In this document: one piece after another, positions 60,166 to 64,000 of the stretch
Position numbering within the stretch: the stretch's first letter is position 1
Layout of the letters: the number at the start of each line of letters is the position of its first letter
Assembly: GCA_036426205.1 (NCBI GenBank)
Contig: CM071568.1
Coordinates: forward strand, 48,970,801-49,034,800
Length of the DNA stretch: 64,000 bases
Direction: 5' to 3'
Source: Ascaphus truei
Taxonomy: Eukaryota > Chordata > Amphibia > Anura > Ascaphidae
Notes under the pieces: generated by a model
The model's input: the letters and a program-made list of their open reading frames with translations, nothing else
Told to the model about the DNA's origin: nothing
The model's database searches: none
Program-made: the position numbers and the translations under genes

Positions 60166-60488
60166 CACAACACACATTGAAGTTGTCACAATGGAAGTCT
60201 TCCTCATAACCCTGTTGGACATCCTTATTCATATTTAGTGGTATACTCCCAAAACGTGCTCTTACAGCAGCTTCTGTGAAATTTCCTAAGTAGAAAATAT
60301 CCCACTCTAAAAATGTTCTGTATGTAACTTTTAATAATCATATTGTCTTTATTTTCCAGGTTGCCTTGGACAGTTATTTAAAAAAGCTTAGAAAAGCAGA
60401 CTTCAATATCTTCCATCCAAGCTTACAGAGGAGAGATGCGTTGCTTCCATGGTCTTTGTATGTTCAGTCCTGGAGAAAAACCTATTAA
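14461..60488 (+). CDS. NDUFAF6: NDUFAF6, NADH:ubiquinone oxidoreductase complex assembly factor 6 (complete, nine exons)
   Basis: Nine exons join to 933 nt (310 codons plus stop) with consistent phases and no in-frame stop. The product matches vertebrate NDUFAF6 over its whole length; the human protein is 333 residues, longer mainly at the N terminus. NDUFAF6 belongs to the squalene/phytoene synthase fold family, acts in mitochondria and is required for biogenesis of the ND1 module of complex I; no prenyl-synthase activity is established for it. Residues 1-35 are rich in Arg, Ala and Ser without acidic residues, as in a mitochondrial presequence. Diagnostic blocks are [90 protein letters not shown] and the C-terminal QSWRKTY. 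Introns are 541, 2556, 4601, 11315, 3419, 16721, 3923 and 2019 bp and carry most of the transposons. Confidence 0.96.
14683..14880 (+). repeat. 30-bp tandem repeat, 7 copies
   Basis: The unit contains TTATTACCCTCTGCTAATCT followed by GTGGGGCAGG, repeated seven times with single-base variants. It lies in NDUFAF6 intron 1, about 95 bases after the exon 1 donor. Confidence 0.93.
15130..15229 (+). CDS. NDUFAF6: NDUFAF6 exon 2, ending at a GC donor
   Basis: The acceptor is ATTGTATAG. The exon completes R43 and encodes K44-Q76, including [15 protein letters not shown] and [11 protein letters not shown]. To stay in frame with exon 3 it must end at CTCAG|GCAGGT, a GC-AG intron. A GT four bases on (GCAG|GTAC) would shift the frame and hit a stop within exon 3. 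Confidence 0.92.
15230..16470. other. NDUFAF6 intron 2, first part, no gene seen
   Basis: It holds a GT microsatellite and T run (15762-15833) and an unclassified interspersed repeat (about 15930-16450) whose core GAGCGCAG...AAATAGTGC recurs at 20137-20190. No coding similarity was recognised. Confidence 0.5.
16475..16735. mobile_element. hAT MITE (CAGGGGTGCGCA family)
   Basis: The ends CAGGGGTGCGCACACTT and GTTTGCGCACCCCTG are inverted. Flanks CCTTAGAT and CCTTGAAT agree at six of eight positions, consistent with an eroded 8-bp duplication. Relatives are at 35950-36268 and 54681-54994, and a truncated one lies near 17240-17330. The interior is GC-rich with TGACGTC-like blocks. Confidence 0.75.
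16771..16990 (-). mobile_element. L2-like LINE 3' tail
   Basis: On the plus strand the sequence runs TTTATATAGCGCCC... to CAAAGAGCTTACAATCTAAG, the reverse complement of the tail AGATTGTAAGCTCTTTGGGG...GCGCTATATAAA common to vertebrate L2-type LINEs. Copies of either orientation lie at 19425, 21335, 34195 and 36775. Confidence 0.7.
17786..17908 (+). CDS. NDUFAF6: NDUFAF6 exon 3
   Basis: The acceptor TTTTTTTAAAG is followed by GTG AAA GAC. The 123-nt exon encodes residues 77-117, [20 protein letters not shown] to [10 protein letters not shown], and ends AAG|GTGCGA. The MRMQFW block is a hallmark of the family. It is in phase 0 at both ends, so skipping it would keep the frame but remove 41 residues. 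Confidence 0.95.
17909..19420. other. NDUFAF6 intron 3, first part
   Basis: No gene is recognised. The chance frames here include one of 150 codons at 18146-18598, which matches no family I know. The sequence looks like decayed interspersed repeat, but I could not name it. Confidence 0.4.
19039..19226 (+). repeat. 31-bp tandem repeat, 6 copies
   Basis: The unit is TGTCGGATAAGGGCTTCTCT followed by GTGCTCTGCCG or GTGCTCCGCCG. Two overlapping minus-strand open frames (repeats of [11 protein letters not shown]) are artefacts of the array. Confidence 0.92.
19425..19860 (-). mobile_element. L2-like LINE tail split by a hAT MITE
   Basis: 19425-19580 (TTTATTTATAGAGGGCC to CCAAGAGCTTACGCTCG) and 19770-19860 (AGGGAGAACTTACAGAGACA onward) are the two halves of the tail seen whole at 36775-37045. 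The interruption at 19585-19766 has its own hAT ends. Confidence 0.68.
19585..19766. mobile_element. hAT MITE (CAGTGGTCCC family)
   Basis: The ends CAGTGGTCCCTAAC and GGTTGGGGACCCCTG are inverted hAT-type termini. No clean 8-bp duplication remains. The element is nested in an L2-like tail. Confidence 0.65.
20280..20759. mobile_element. 480-bp TIR element with 3-bp TCA duplication
   Basis: The left end GGGCCTCATGCAGAGAGCAG and the right end CTGCTCTCTGCATAGGCCCC are inverted copies. TCA flanks both sides (20277-20279, 20760-20762). The interior repeats GGCGAG/TTTAAA-type blocks, alternates orientation and is non-coding. The superfamily is uncertain; the 3-bp duplication suggests a Harbinger relative. 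Confidence 0.7.
21335..21665 (+). mobile_element. L2-like LINE 3' end
   Basis: The segment begins with the end of a LINE coding region (TTCAAGACCTATCTTTAAAA CCC), continues through AGATTGTAAGCTCTTCGGGG and ends GGCGCTATATAAATGAA. Order and orientation match the copy at 34195-34515. Confidence 0.72.
22071..22220. mobile_element. hAT MITE (CAGGGG-type family), copy 3
   Basis: It starts CAGGGACATCAACAGGTCAG and ends TTGGCCACCCCTG. TCCTAGGC (22063-22070) and GCCTAGGC (22221-22228) agree at seven of eight bases, as expected for an 8-bp duplication. Same family as 6522 and 56196. Confidence 0.78.
22510..22566 (+). CDS. NDUFAF6: NDUFAF6 exon 4
   Basis: The acceptor is TTTTGCTTGCAG and the donor is GAAAGG|GTGAGT. 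The 57-nt exon encodes residues 118-136, [19 protein letters not shown], phase 0 on both sides. LTKRWL is a conserved family block. Confidence 0.95.
22640..23760. repeat. GC-rich tandem duplication with C-runs and microsatellites
   Basis: Two diverged copies of a 300-400-bp unit lie at about 22940-23365 and 23395-23700. Each runs from a TGTG microsatellite through GGGG-ACCGGAG and a GGGGGGAGGAGCGG block, then C-rich TCCACTGTCCCC repeats, to an AATTTAACTC...GGCAACGC block. The second copy continues into TCTCAGCTAG and a TA run. The same AATTTAACTC/CTGAGAGACCCGGGG end with a TA run appears inverted at 58538-58700. The many open frames are compositional. Confidence 0.65.
23761..26384. other. NDUFAF6 intron 4 stretch, no gene seen
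   Basis: The stretch is T-rich, with C runs near 23930 and 25110 and TG repeats near 24148-24184. Around 25435-25560 a repeat resembling 20878-20945 (GTGGTATGTT, then CACACTCACATTT) is visible. I see nothing coding and could not assign a repeat family. Confidence 0.5.
26385..29557 (-). mobile_element. Tc1-like transposon, decayed, split by an L1 insertion
   Basis: The left terminus CAGTGGCAAGAAAGTTTGTG starts right after a TA. The right side ends at GGGGTTCACAAAC, missing the outermost bases. Transposase pieces read on the minus strand: [25 protein letters not shown] (26830-27102) and [20 protein letters not shown] to VIAAQGG (26578-26790). They contain blocks around the second and third catalytic positions. 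The remaining N-terminal part lies at 29143-29300, beyond the L1 insertion. Frameshifts make it inactive. Confidence 0.85.
27523..29126 (+). mobile_element. 5'-truncated L1 with intact ORF2 C terminus and 16-bp target duplication
   Basis: AGAAATGGTTTTCTAA occurs at 27507-27522 and 29127-29142. Between them the frame is open from the insertion point to the stop at 28800 (over 400 codons), beginning [16 protein letters not shown], continuing [17 protein letters not shown], and carrying a cysteine/histidine block [20 protein letters not shown] typical of L1 ORF2 C termini. A 3' UTR of about 310 bases follows and ends in 13 A residues. The RT and endonuclease are missing through 5' truncation. 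The open frame and the exact duplication point to a relatively young insertion into the Tc1 element. Confidence 0.92.
29740..31728 (+). mobile_element. DIRS-like tyrosine-recombinase retrotransposon remnant
   Basis: Frames on the plus strand match DIRS elements in order: a gag-like block ([39 protein letters not shown]) at 29800-29936, then [10 protein letters not shown] near 30190. The RT start is [12 protein letters not shown] then [20 protein letters not shown] (30820-30940), and an RNase H block is [20 protein letters not shown] near 31650-31715. Stops and frameshifts interrupt every part, and no recombinase domain was found before the sequence changes at about 31728. A 31-base T run precedes it. 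Confidence 0.8.
31729..31985. repeat. Two diverged direct repeats of about 100 bp
   Basis: 31735-31830 and 31875-31980 align with the shared order TGTCACG, GTGAGCA, GGTTAATACACA or GGATTAATACACA, CACCTT and GCAAGG. The first copy abuts the end of recognisable DIRS sequence. Origin unknown. Confidence 0.5.
32437..32592. mobile_element. Short hAT MITE (CAGTGGTTGACAAA family), copy 2, exact 8-bp duplication
   Basis: The 156-bp element has ends CAGTGGTTGACAAA and TTTGTCGAACACTG and is flanked by GATATAAC on both sides (32429-32436 and 32593-32600). It is closely similar to 7563-7718 and shares its ends and the ATCTACTCGCC block with the longer relative at 41882-42744. Confidence 0.9.
33882..33984 (+). 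CDS. NDUFAF6: NDUFAF6 exon 5
   Basis: The acceptor ends TGATAG and the donor is CTCG|GTAAGT. The exon encodes residues 137-170 plus the first base of D171: [20 protein letters not shown] then [14 protein letters not shown]. The YAENT...LLYLTLE block corresponds to the second helix motif of the squalene/phytoene synthase fold; the acidic metal-binding pattern of true synthases is not obvious here. Confidence 0.95.
34195..34515 (+). mobile_element. L2-like LINE 3' end
   Basis: It carries the same blocks as 21335-21665 (CATCGACCTTGGCCCCTTGC, TTAGATTGTAGACTCTTCGA, TACTGCTGTGAAGCGCTATA) and ends in an AATAAT microsatellite. Confidence 0.72.
34520..34745. repeat. L2/MIR-like interspersed repeat
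   Basis: The block AAGTGACTTGTCCAAGGTCA then GGAATTGAACCAGGCTCCC resembles the conserved 3' region of L2/MIR-type repeats found across vertebrates. It follows directly after the AATAAT tail of the preceding L2-like copy. Exact class is uncertain. Confidence 0.5.
35207..35566 (-). other. Unrecognised 119-codon open frame in intron 5
   Basis: The minus-strand frame begins [20 protein letters not shown] and ends RDIHEDL. Composition is protein-like rather than repetitive, but I recognise no domain and see no splice context. A fragment of a processed pseudogene, an unknown retroelement piece or a chance frame are all possible. It is antisense to NDUFAF6. Confidence 0.2.
35950..36268. mobile_element. 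hAT MITE (CAGGGGTGCGCA family), copy 2
   Basis: It starts CAGGGGTGCGCAAACTT and is flanked by GGGTAAGG on both sides (35942-35949, 36269-36276), an exact 8-bp duplication. The right end keeps only the last bases of the terminus; the GTTTGCGCA part is missing, so an internal deletion has occurred. Confidence 0.8.
36775..37045 (-). mobile_element. L2-like LINE 3' tail
   Basis: On the plus strand it runs TTTATTTATATAGCGCCATT to GAAGAGCTTATAATCTAATT and AAGGACGTACAGCGACAGTA, the reverse of the tails at 21335 and 34195. This is the fullest of the minus-oriented copies. Confidence 0.72.
37404..37537 (+). CDS. NDUFAF6: NDUFAF6 exon 6
   Basis: The acceptor is ACTATTCTACAG and the donor is ATGCTG|GTAAGT. 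The 134-nt exon completes D171 and encodes residues 172-215. It contains [19 protein letters not shown], the most conserved stretch of the family, and FLPIDICML. Confidence 0.96.
39334..39666. mobile_element. Tigger/pogo-like MITE nested in the CR1 endonuclease
   Basis: The ends CAGGCATACCCCGG and the inverted CGGGGTATGCCTG lie between TA dinucleotides (39332-39333, 39667-39668), as in Tc1/mariner-Tigger elements. The CR1 frame stops at RRGAI and continues after it at LDLVIS. The interior is non-coding. Confidence 0.82.
41882..42744. mobile_element. Long hAT MITE of the CAGTGGTTGACAAA family nested in the CR1 tail
   Basis: It starts CAGTGGTTGACAAA and ends TTTGTCGACCACTA. GAAATAAA before it and CAAATAAG after it agree at six of eight bases. 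The ends and the GCGAGTAGAT blocks match the 156-bp copies at 7563 and 32437, but the interior is longer, with C runs and four diverged GTATTGGGGCGGTGGGGGTC repeats at 42420-42540. Confidence 0.8.
42902..43789. mobile_element. Mariner/pogo-like TIR element nested in the CR1 3' UTR
   Basis: The left end TAGCTGAACCCCGTTATAAC and the right end GCTATAGCGGGGTTGAGCTG are inverted, with TA on both sides. The CR1 tail resumes directly at GATATAGGATAAAG. No transposase frame was found in the 888 bases. Confidence 0.75.
43891..48070. other. NDUFAF6 intron 6 stretch, no gene recognised
   Basis: About 4.2 kb is AT-rich with short frames only. Parts (44650-45120, 47000-47700) look like decayed retroelement sequence, with several antisense frames of 60-85 codons, but none gives a domain I can name. 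There is a G run near 46722-46735. Confidence 0.45.
48076..49985 (+). mobile_element. Jockey-superfamily LINE (L2/Rex1-like) with nearly complete RT
   Basis: A 458-codon frame (48442-49818) contains [52 protein letters not shown] and an intact catalytic box MYADDTILY, followed by KYLGIWFD and a C-terminal NWNNLPGI. Upstream coding sequence (NAFNNYFVG, then [11 protein letters not shown]) is in another frame. It carries one stop (48330) and shifts frame near 48530, inside the [17 protein letters not shown] block. The element lacks its endonuclease (5' truncation) and ends ATTACTTCCTGGTAAAATAT with an AAATAAATA tail. It was probably one of the younger LINE copies here. Confidence 0.88.
51180..52690 (-). 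mobile_element. Penelope-like element fragment with GIY-YIG endonuclease
   Basis: Read on the minus strand, 52643-52320 encodes VVYIIDCP then LWYVGY, the two halves of a GIY-YIG motif, followed by [31 protein letters not shown] and EGLNELKEL. This is the C-terminal endonuclease of Penelope-like retroelements. The sequence then passes into a tail (51565-51260) that is repeated in inverted form at 53190-53480. Frames are broken by a few indels. Confidence 0.8.
52740..53490 (+). mobile_element. Penelope-like element fragment, RT region plus tail, head-to-head with the previous one
   Basis: From 52941 the plus strand encodes [20 protein letters not shown], then [20 protein letters not shown] and [10 protein letters not shown], the core RT blocks of Penelope-like elements. 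One stop interrupts it. After about 53180 the sequence jumps directly to the shared tail (GTAGGGTTTTTACCCCTAAT to TTTGTATCCCC), skipping the rest of the RT and the endonuclease. Its orientation is opposite to the GIY-YIG fragment. Confidence 0.8.
53650..53905 (-). mobile_element. 3' end of the jockey-type LINE, second copy
   Basis: ATGTTTTACCAGGAAGTAAT then TTACCTCTCGTTTTCAAGTA is the reverse complement of the tail at 49790-49985, and the match extends through GGCGTATGGAACAGTTACAG into the end of the coding region. Confidence 0.8.
54259..54360 (+). CDS. NDUFAF6: NDUFAF6 exon 7
   Basis: The acceptor is TTTTGTCTCAG and the donor is GAACAT|GTAAGT. The 102-nt exon encodes residues 216-249: [20 protein letters not shown] then [14 protein letters not shown]. 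Phase 0 at both ends. It closely matches the vertebrate family. Confidence 0.96.
54540..55050. repeat. Interspersed repeat with inverted ends, split by a hAT MITE
   Basis: The left side (GGGTAGCCGTGTTGGTCC, then CTTTTTATTGGACCAACAAG) and the right side (GACTTGTTGGTCCAATACCA, then CCTTTGTCATTTT) are inverted partners around the MITE 54681-54994. The phrase GGGTAGCCGTGTTGGTCC is common in tetrapod short interspersed repeats. Exact family not assigned. Confidence 0.55.
54681..54994. mobile_element. hAT MITE (CAGGGGTGCGCA family), copy 3
   Basis: It starts CAGCGGTGTGCAAACT and ends AGTTTACGCACTCCTG. TGCTAACA and TTCTAACA flank it, seven of eight identical. The G run, GGCATTTAAATTAAATGCC block and TGACGTCA block match the copies at 16475 and 35950. 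Confidence 0.78.
55396..55520 (-). mobile_element. 3' end of the jockey-type LINE, third copy
   Basis: ATGTTTTACCAGGAAGTAAT, TTACCTCTCGTTTTCAAGTA and CAGTTATGATGACAAATACA match the copy at 53650-53905 in the same orientation; it is 5'-truncated to about 125 bases. Degenerate TTAGGG-like repeats follow at 55550-55660. Confidence 0.78.
56196..56352. mobile_element. hAT MITE (CAGGGG-type family), copy 4
   Basis: It starts CAGGGGTGGGCAACTCCAGT and ends GGCGTTGCCCAGCTCTG. TTGTATAC (56188-56195) and CTGTATAC (56353-56360) agree at seven of eight bases. This is the least eroded member of the family in the window. Confidence 0.85.
56360..58280. other. NDUFAF6 intron 7 stretch, no gene recognised
   Basis: It contains TG and CA microsatellites (56636-56680, 56717-56750) and AT-rich sequence. 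A chance frame of 118 codons at 57131-57487 shows no recognisable domain. Confidence 0.5.
58284..58340 (+). CDS. NDUFAF6: NDUFAF6 exon 8
   Basis: The acceptor is CTGTTATTCAG and the donor is ATCACA|GTAAGT. The 57-nt exon encodes residues 250-268, [19 protein letters not shown], phase 0 at both ends. The KAFPAF block is conserved. Confidence 0.95.
58538..58700 (-). repeat. (TA)n microsatellite with adjoining repeat remnant
   Basis: A TA run of about 68 bases is followed by GCTGAGAGACCCGGGGTTGC and GAGTTAAATTTCCCG. This is the inverted equivalent of the AATTTAACTC...TCTCAGCTAG plus TA run at 23640-23720. The microsatellite therefore seems to travel with the repeat. It starts about 200 bases after exon 8. 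Confidence 0.75.
59476..59770. mobile_element. Harbinger-like MITE, probable copy C
   Basis: GGCTTCGTTTATAGTGCAGG at the left and CACTAATTGCAGCCTT at the right resemble the ends of copies A and B. No target duplication is clear and the match is weaker. Confidence 0.4.
60083..60176 (+). repeat. (CA)n microsatellite
   Basis: About 90 bases of CA repeat with three small interruptions lie 180 bases before the last NDUFAF6 exon. The cysteine/valine-rich open frames on the minus strand are artefacts. Confidence 0.95.
60360..60488 (+). CDS. NDUFAF6: NDUFAF6 exon 9, C terminus and stop
   Basis: The acceptor is TATTTTCCAG. The exon encodes residues 269-310, beginning [20 protein letters not shown] and ending [10 protein letters not shown], followed by TAA at 60486-60488. 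The FHPSLQ...[10 protein letters not shown] ending is characteristic of the family, which supports that the coding sequence is complete. Confidence 0.96.
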   Translation, partial: VALDSYLKKLRKADFNIFHPSLQRRDALLPWSLYVQSWRKTY

Positions 60489-60489
60489 A
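60484..60489 (+). terminator. Candidate poly(A) signal ATTAAA overlapping the stop
   Basis: ATTAAA overlaps the NDUFAF6 stop codon and a GT-rich stretch (TGGTTTGCTGTGG, then TTGGTGTTTGG) follows 25-45 bases on. No AATAAA was noticed in the following 500 bases. Use of this site would give a very short 3' UTR; a longer UTR ending further downstream is at least as likely. Confidence 0.25.
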
Positions 60490-63400
60490 AATATTTATTT
60501 TGTAAAATGGTTTGCTGTGGCAGATTTTGGTGTTTGGTACCACTACTACTTTTGGTTTTATTGATTTCTTTTTCGTGAGGTTCCTGCCTTCTGTTATCAG
60601 GGCCTAAATATATGAAACTTTTTTAAAATGGTGACAAAGACCTTTCCTCTCATTTGAAAGGATTATGCTCTTCTGCTTCAAACCCTTCGTAACAAGTAGC
60701 TTTGGATAACATTAGACATCAGTTGCATTCAGTGGTATATTGTCCAGCAATGCAATATGTCCCTCAAGCAATCACCAAGCTGATGAAAATCCCCATGACA
60801 TGATTTCATGTTCTTTGATGCTATTATCTGCGTATTTTTTTCTTCTTCTTTTTTTTTTTTGTTCATCTTACAGCCACAAAAGGCTGGTGCTCAAGTTGTA
60901 AAAATAGAAAATATATGTGTCATGAAAGGCTATAAATGGGAGTACCAGAGATTTACTGACAGTCTCTTGCATAGAGTTCATAATGCCTCATGTTAAATGG
61001 AACTCTCTTGAATATACTTCTGATATCTGGATTAGGATCCCGCTACTGTGTACCGCATTGTAATCAGGATTGCACTAGGGACCTTTCGGTTGGGTCGGTC
61101 CAAACATGCTCCAGAGTTGCTAATACTGAGAACTCCTTACCAAAAGCGTGCTTTCTCAATAGGGCGAATCATCTCGGATCCATACTACTGGCGCTTACTT
61201 AAAGGGGAATGTACCTTAACTGAAAACAGCAAAGGGTGACAGGACCCATCAAAATACATGAATCTATACACAAAAAAACTATTTACAGGACTCACGGTGA
61301 GTCCCCAGTCTGAACTCTGAAGAACCTGTTTCTAGAACATTGGGTAGAGCTATATATGCTATATATGCAGTACAGCCTTCTATCTCCCTTTAATGATACC
61401 CCTGGTCACAAGACCTACAAATGATGTGTTATCCCTTTCTGCGTAGTCATCCTACATCACATGATGGGAAGGGGACTAACCCGAGTGATCCCACACAGTT
61501 AACCCATTAAGGCCGTTAACCCCTTAACGGAAATAGTAGTCCCAAAGGGGGGCTACAGAAGAAAAATTGGGTGCAGAGCAAAAATATTAAAAGATTTATG
61601 GGGGATTGATGGCACAAAAAACTATATATAGATATTTTCTATACTGTAGTTTGCAATACATTTCACAACAACCAAACATCCTAAAAATAACTAGTGCTGT
61701 ATAAAATACCGAAGAAAATAATAACCAAAAGAAATGGAGTCTGGTGGATCCTCGGGAAAAAGGGGGAAGCTCGTACAGAACTCTTTCCATCTATTGCATG
61801 TGACTCAGTGCAGGGAAAGAACATGCAGTCCCATAATCTTACTTCAACGTTGCATGTTTATTTTTGCATAACACTTCTTATAACAGAACCCCCTTTCTTT
61901 GTCTTCCTGCTCTGAACTTTTTTTTTCTTCATTCAATGCCAACTCCCTTATGCCCGTATTCACTAAAGGGTGCTAAGGTTTAATACATCCTTATTCCTAC
62001 TCCAGTGGATGGAGACCTAGGACATGCTAAAGCTTGGGTATAGTGGGTATGGGCCATAGACTGCTCGAGACCACTACCTTTTTCTATAGTGCTTTGTTAT
62101 ATAATTGAGTATTATGGCAGATGCTCACCTCTCCGGCACTTACCATTCCAAGAACTAGCAGGTTGCATCTGAAATTTTTTATTTTTTATTTTTATGGAGT
62201 GCTGTCTGGGCACCTGTTACTTATGAACATCAAGGGAAGCTCATTCTTACCCAACTGTTTGAACTCGGACGTTGAAACGAGCATCCAGAGTATACGCACA
62301 CACTGAGCATTAATAAGTGGCAAAGCTTCCACGGGAGGATGATAATTGCATGTTCAAAAACCTGTATACCTGATTATCAAGTTACATTTAATTACAGTAG
62401 TTCATTTAATGCACTTGCACACATCAACTGGTATATTTTTTTTAGAAAACAAATGTATATTTTCTACAAGCATACTGCCGTTTAGGGACCATGGCATGTG
62501 TTTTTTTTGACTGATTTTAAGAACATTTATTAGTAGTGCGGTTTTTATACCCAAGTGGTATTTGCTCTTTGGACGAGCATGGGAAAACGTGTTCTGTTAA
62601 TGGCTGTTACCCAATGGTCCATATTATGGACATATAAAAAAAAACATCCATTATTACGGAATTTAAAAAAAGTGCCAATCAACACGTGTGCTAAAAAGAC
62701 CATCTGAAAAGATTCTTGAGTATGTTTTAATCTACGTTAGTAATGCTAGAGAACAGGCCAATTATAAAAAAAAAAATTAAATCAGACACCTATATTTATT
62801 ATATTATTTATAAGCTTATTTTTTTTATTTTGGGAATTTTTTTATTAAGGTTTTATAGTCAAGAAAGCAAAGAATGAGGGGTGGGATCAAGGTGAAATAA
62901 AAGTACATTACGTTTTAAAACATTGCCATTGATTTATAAAGTACACAAAGGTATCCATATATGGTCAGATGTTTAAATACGTTGTTGAGGTAGTTAACAG
63001 TAAATATTGGTCAACTAGTATGTCCCACTGAAAGTATAGCTCTACATTTAATATCCTGTGCAGCTAGAGACCTTGGCCAAGGACTCCCAAAACATTAATA
63101 CTTTTCTAGACGTAGATTCTTAAGGGTTAGCAGCTCTCTGTTGTAATTGAGGGGAAATTCAGCTGAGACATAAATCCCAGACTCGGAAATGTGTTAATGC
63201 TGTTACTTCGAAACGCAGTCATTTTTTTTTTTTTTAAATACTAGAGTTTGGTTAATTCCATTCTTAACGGCGTTCATGACCGGCTGGTTGTTTCCAAGAA
63301 AAGGTACAGCATCTTGTATCTGGTAGTATGTGGATCACAAGTTTATGTTTAGGAGGCAGTTTGCTGAGTTAAGCCTGTGATTGGATCTAGTAAACAGAAA

Positions 63401-64000
63401 AAAGGAAAAGGTGCTCCTGATGGAGGTGATGACAAATGTGTAATGTATAAAGTGAAATAAATGTGAAAAAAAAACACAAATGTGAATAGTGACAACAATT
63501 GTGCAAAGAGGTGCTAACAAACGTGTGTATAAGTGCTGCTCAAAACCCTTTGAGGAATGATCAGCAGAGTTCACTCTTGTAGAATGATGCTTGGGGTGGG
63601 GGAGTGCAGGTCAATATGATGCATATAAAAAGAAATAAAAGCACATCATAGTGCAATAAATCTTAAATAATGAGGGTGTTTTGTGAGCCTCTGAAGTGGG
63701 AACTCACATTTTCCCAGTGAAAAATGAACATACAGTATCCAAAACTGTGGCAACAGCAGAAGTAGGGGAATCCTATTCAATCTTCTCTTTTTTTGGATGT
63801 AGGATCTCACTCCATATGGTGTAGATATGGCAGCGTGGGGGTTAATAGAATGAAAAAGCCTACATACTGCAATCCAGCAAAATTGGTAAACTTTATCAAC
63901 AAAAAAAAGCTATAAAATGCACTTACATAGTGTCAATTATAACCAGGTACATAAAAATTGTTAAAACGTGGGGTGTAACCGGGCACTCAGGTGAAATAGG
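60490..64000. other. Downstream of NDUFAF6, no gene recognised
   Basis: The first part may be NDUFAF6 3' UTR. The rest is AT-rich intergenic sequence. The segment 63390-63520 (AAATAAATGTGAAAAAAAAA, CAAATGTGAATAGTGACAAC) resembles unclassified repeats seen in introns 2 and 3. Only short chance frames are present. Confidence 0.5.

Noticed and set aside
59985..60232. Cysteine/valine-rich frames
   Set aside because: Translation of the CA microsatellite.
60808..60996. Possible extra exon after a TTTTTTGTTCATCTTACAG acceptor-like site
   Set aside because: NDUFAF6 already ends at its conserved C terminus at 60488, and the frame shows no similarity to any family I know.
1..64000. Endogenous retrovirus with LTRs
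   Set aside because: No gag-pol-env order, no paired LTRs with TG...CA ends and no primer-binding site were seen; all RT sequences belong to LINE, DIRS or Penelope-like groups.

Overview
This is vertebrate nuclear DNA, most likely from a frog or another amphibian. Two conserved vertebrate genes with long introns are present, and the non-coding space is filled with transposons of amphibian type: DIRS, Penelope-like, L1, CR1, Tc1, hAT and Harbinger relatives. No prokaryotic feature was seen. The frog assignment is inferred from repeat style; the exact species cannot be read from the sequence.

Two divergently transcribed genes organise the window. On the minus strand, the first three coding exons of INTS8 (Integrator complex subunit 8) lie at 9685-9556, 7062-6888 and 4812-4672; the rest of the gene should continue to the left of position 1. 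On the plus strand, the complete coding sequence of NDUFAF6 (mitochondrial complex I assembly factor 6) is split over nine exons from 14461 to 60488. They join into 310 codons plus stop with no in-frame stop. All splice sites are canonical except intron 2, which needs a GC-AG donor. The two start codons are about 4.8 kb apart.

Layout: 1-4671 is INTS8 intron 3, with an L1 fragment, Harbinger-like MITEs, a large perfect palindrome inside a flanked insertion, a foldback element and a purine tract. 4672-9744 holds the INTS8 exons. 9745-14340 is intergenic or 5' non-coding DNA with a 25-bp minisatellite and a decayed LINE. 14340-14460 is the NDUFAF6 promoter. Intron 4 (22567-33881) carries an L1 inserted in a Tc1 element, followed by a DIRS remnant. 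Intron 6 (37538-54258) carries a CR1-type LINE with three DNA elements nested in it, a second LINE with a long reverse-transcriptase frame, and two head-to-head Penelope-like fragments. After 60488 no further gene was recognised.

The two genes have unrelated jobs. INTS8 is part of the nuclear Integrator complex that attenuates RNA polymerase II and processes snRNA. NDUFAF6 works in mitochondria on early complex I assembly. I found no evidence for a new multi-gene system. The most unusual objects are the 2 x 148-bp perfect inverted repeat at 1338-1636 inside an insertion with an 18-bp direct repeat, the GC-AG intron with a competing GT four bases away, and the nested and inverted retroelements.
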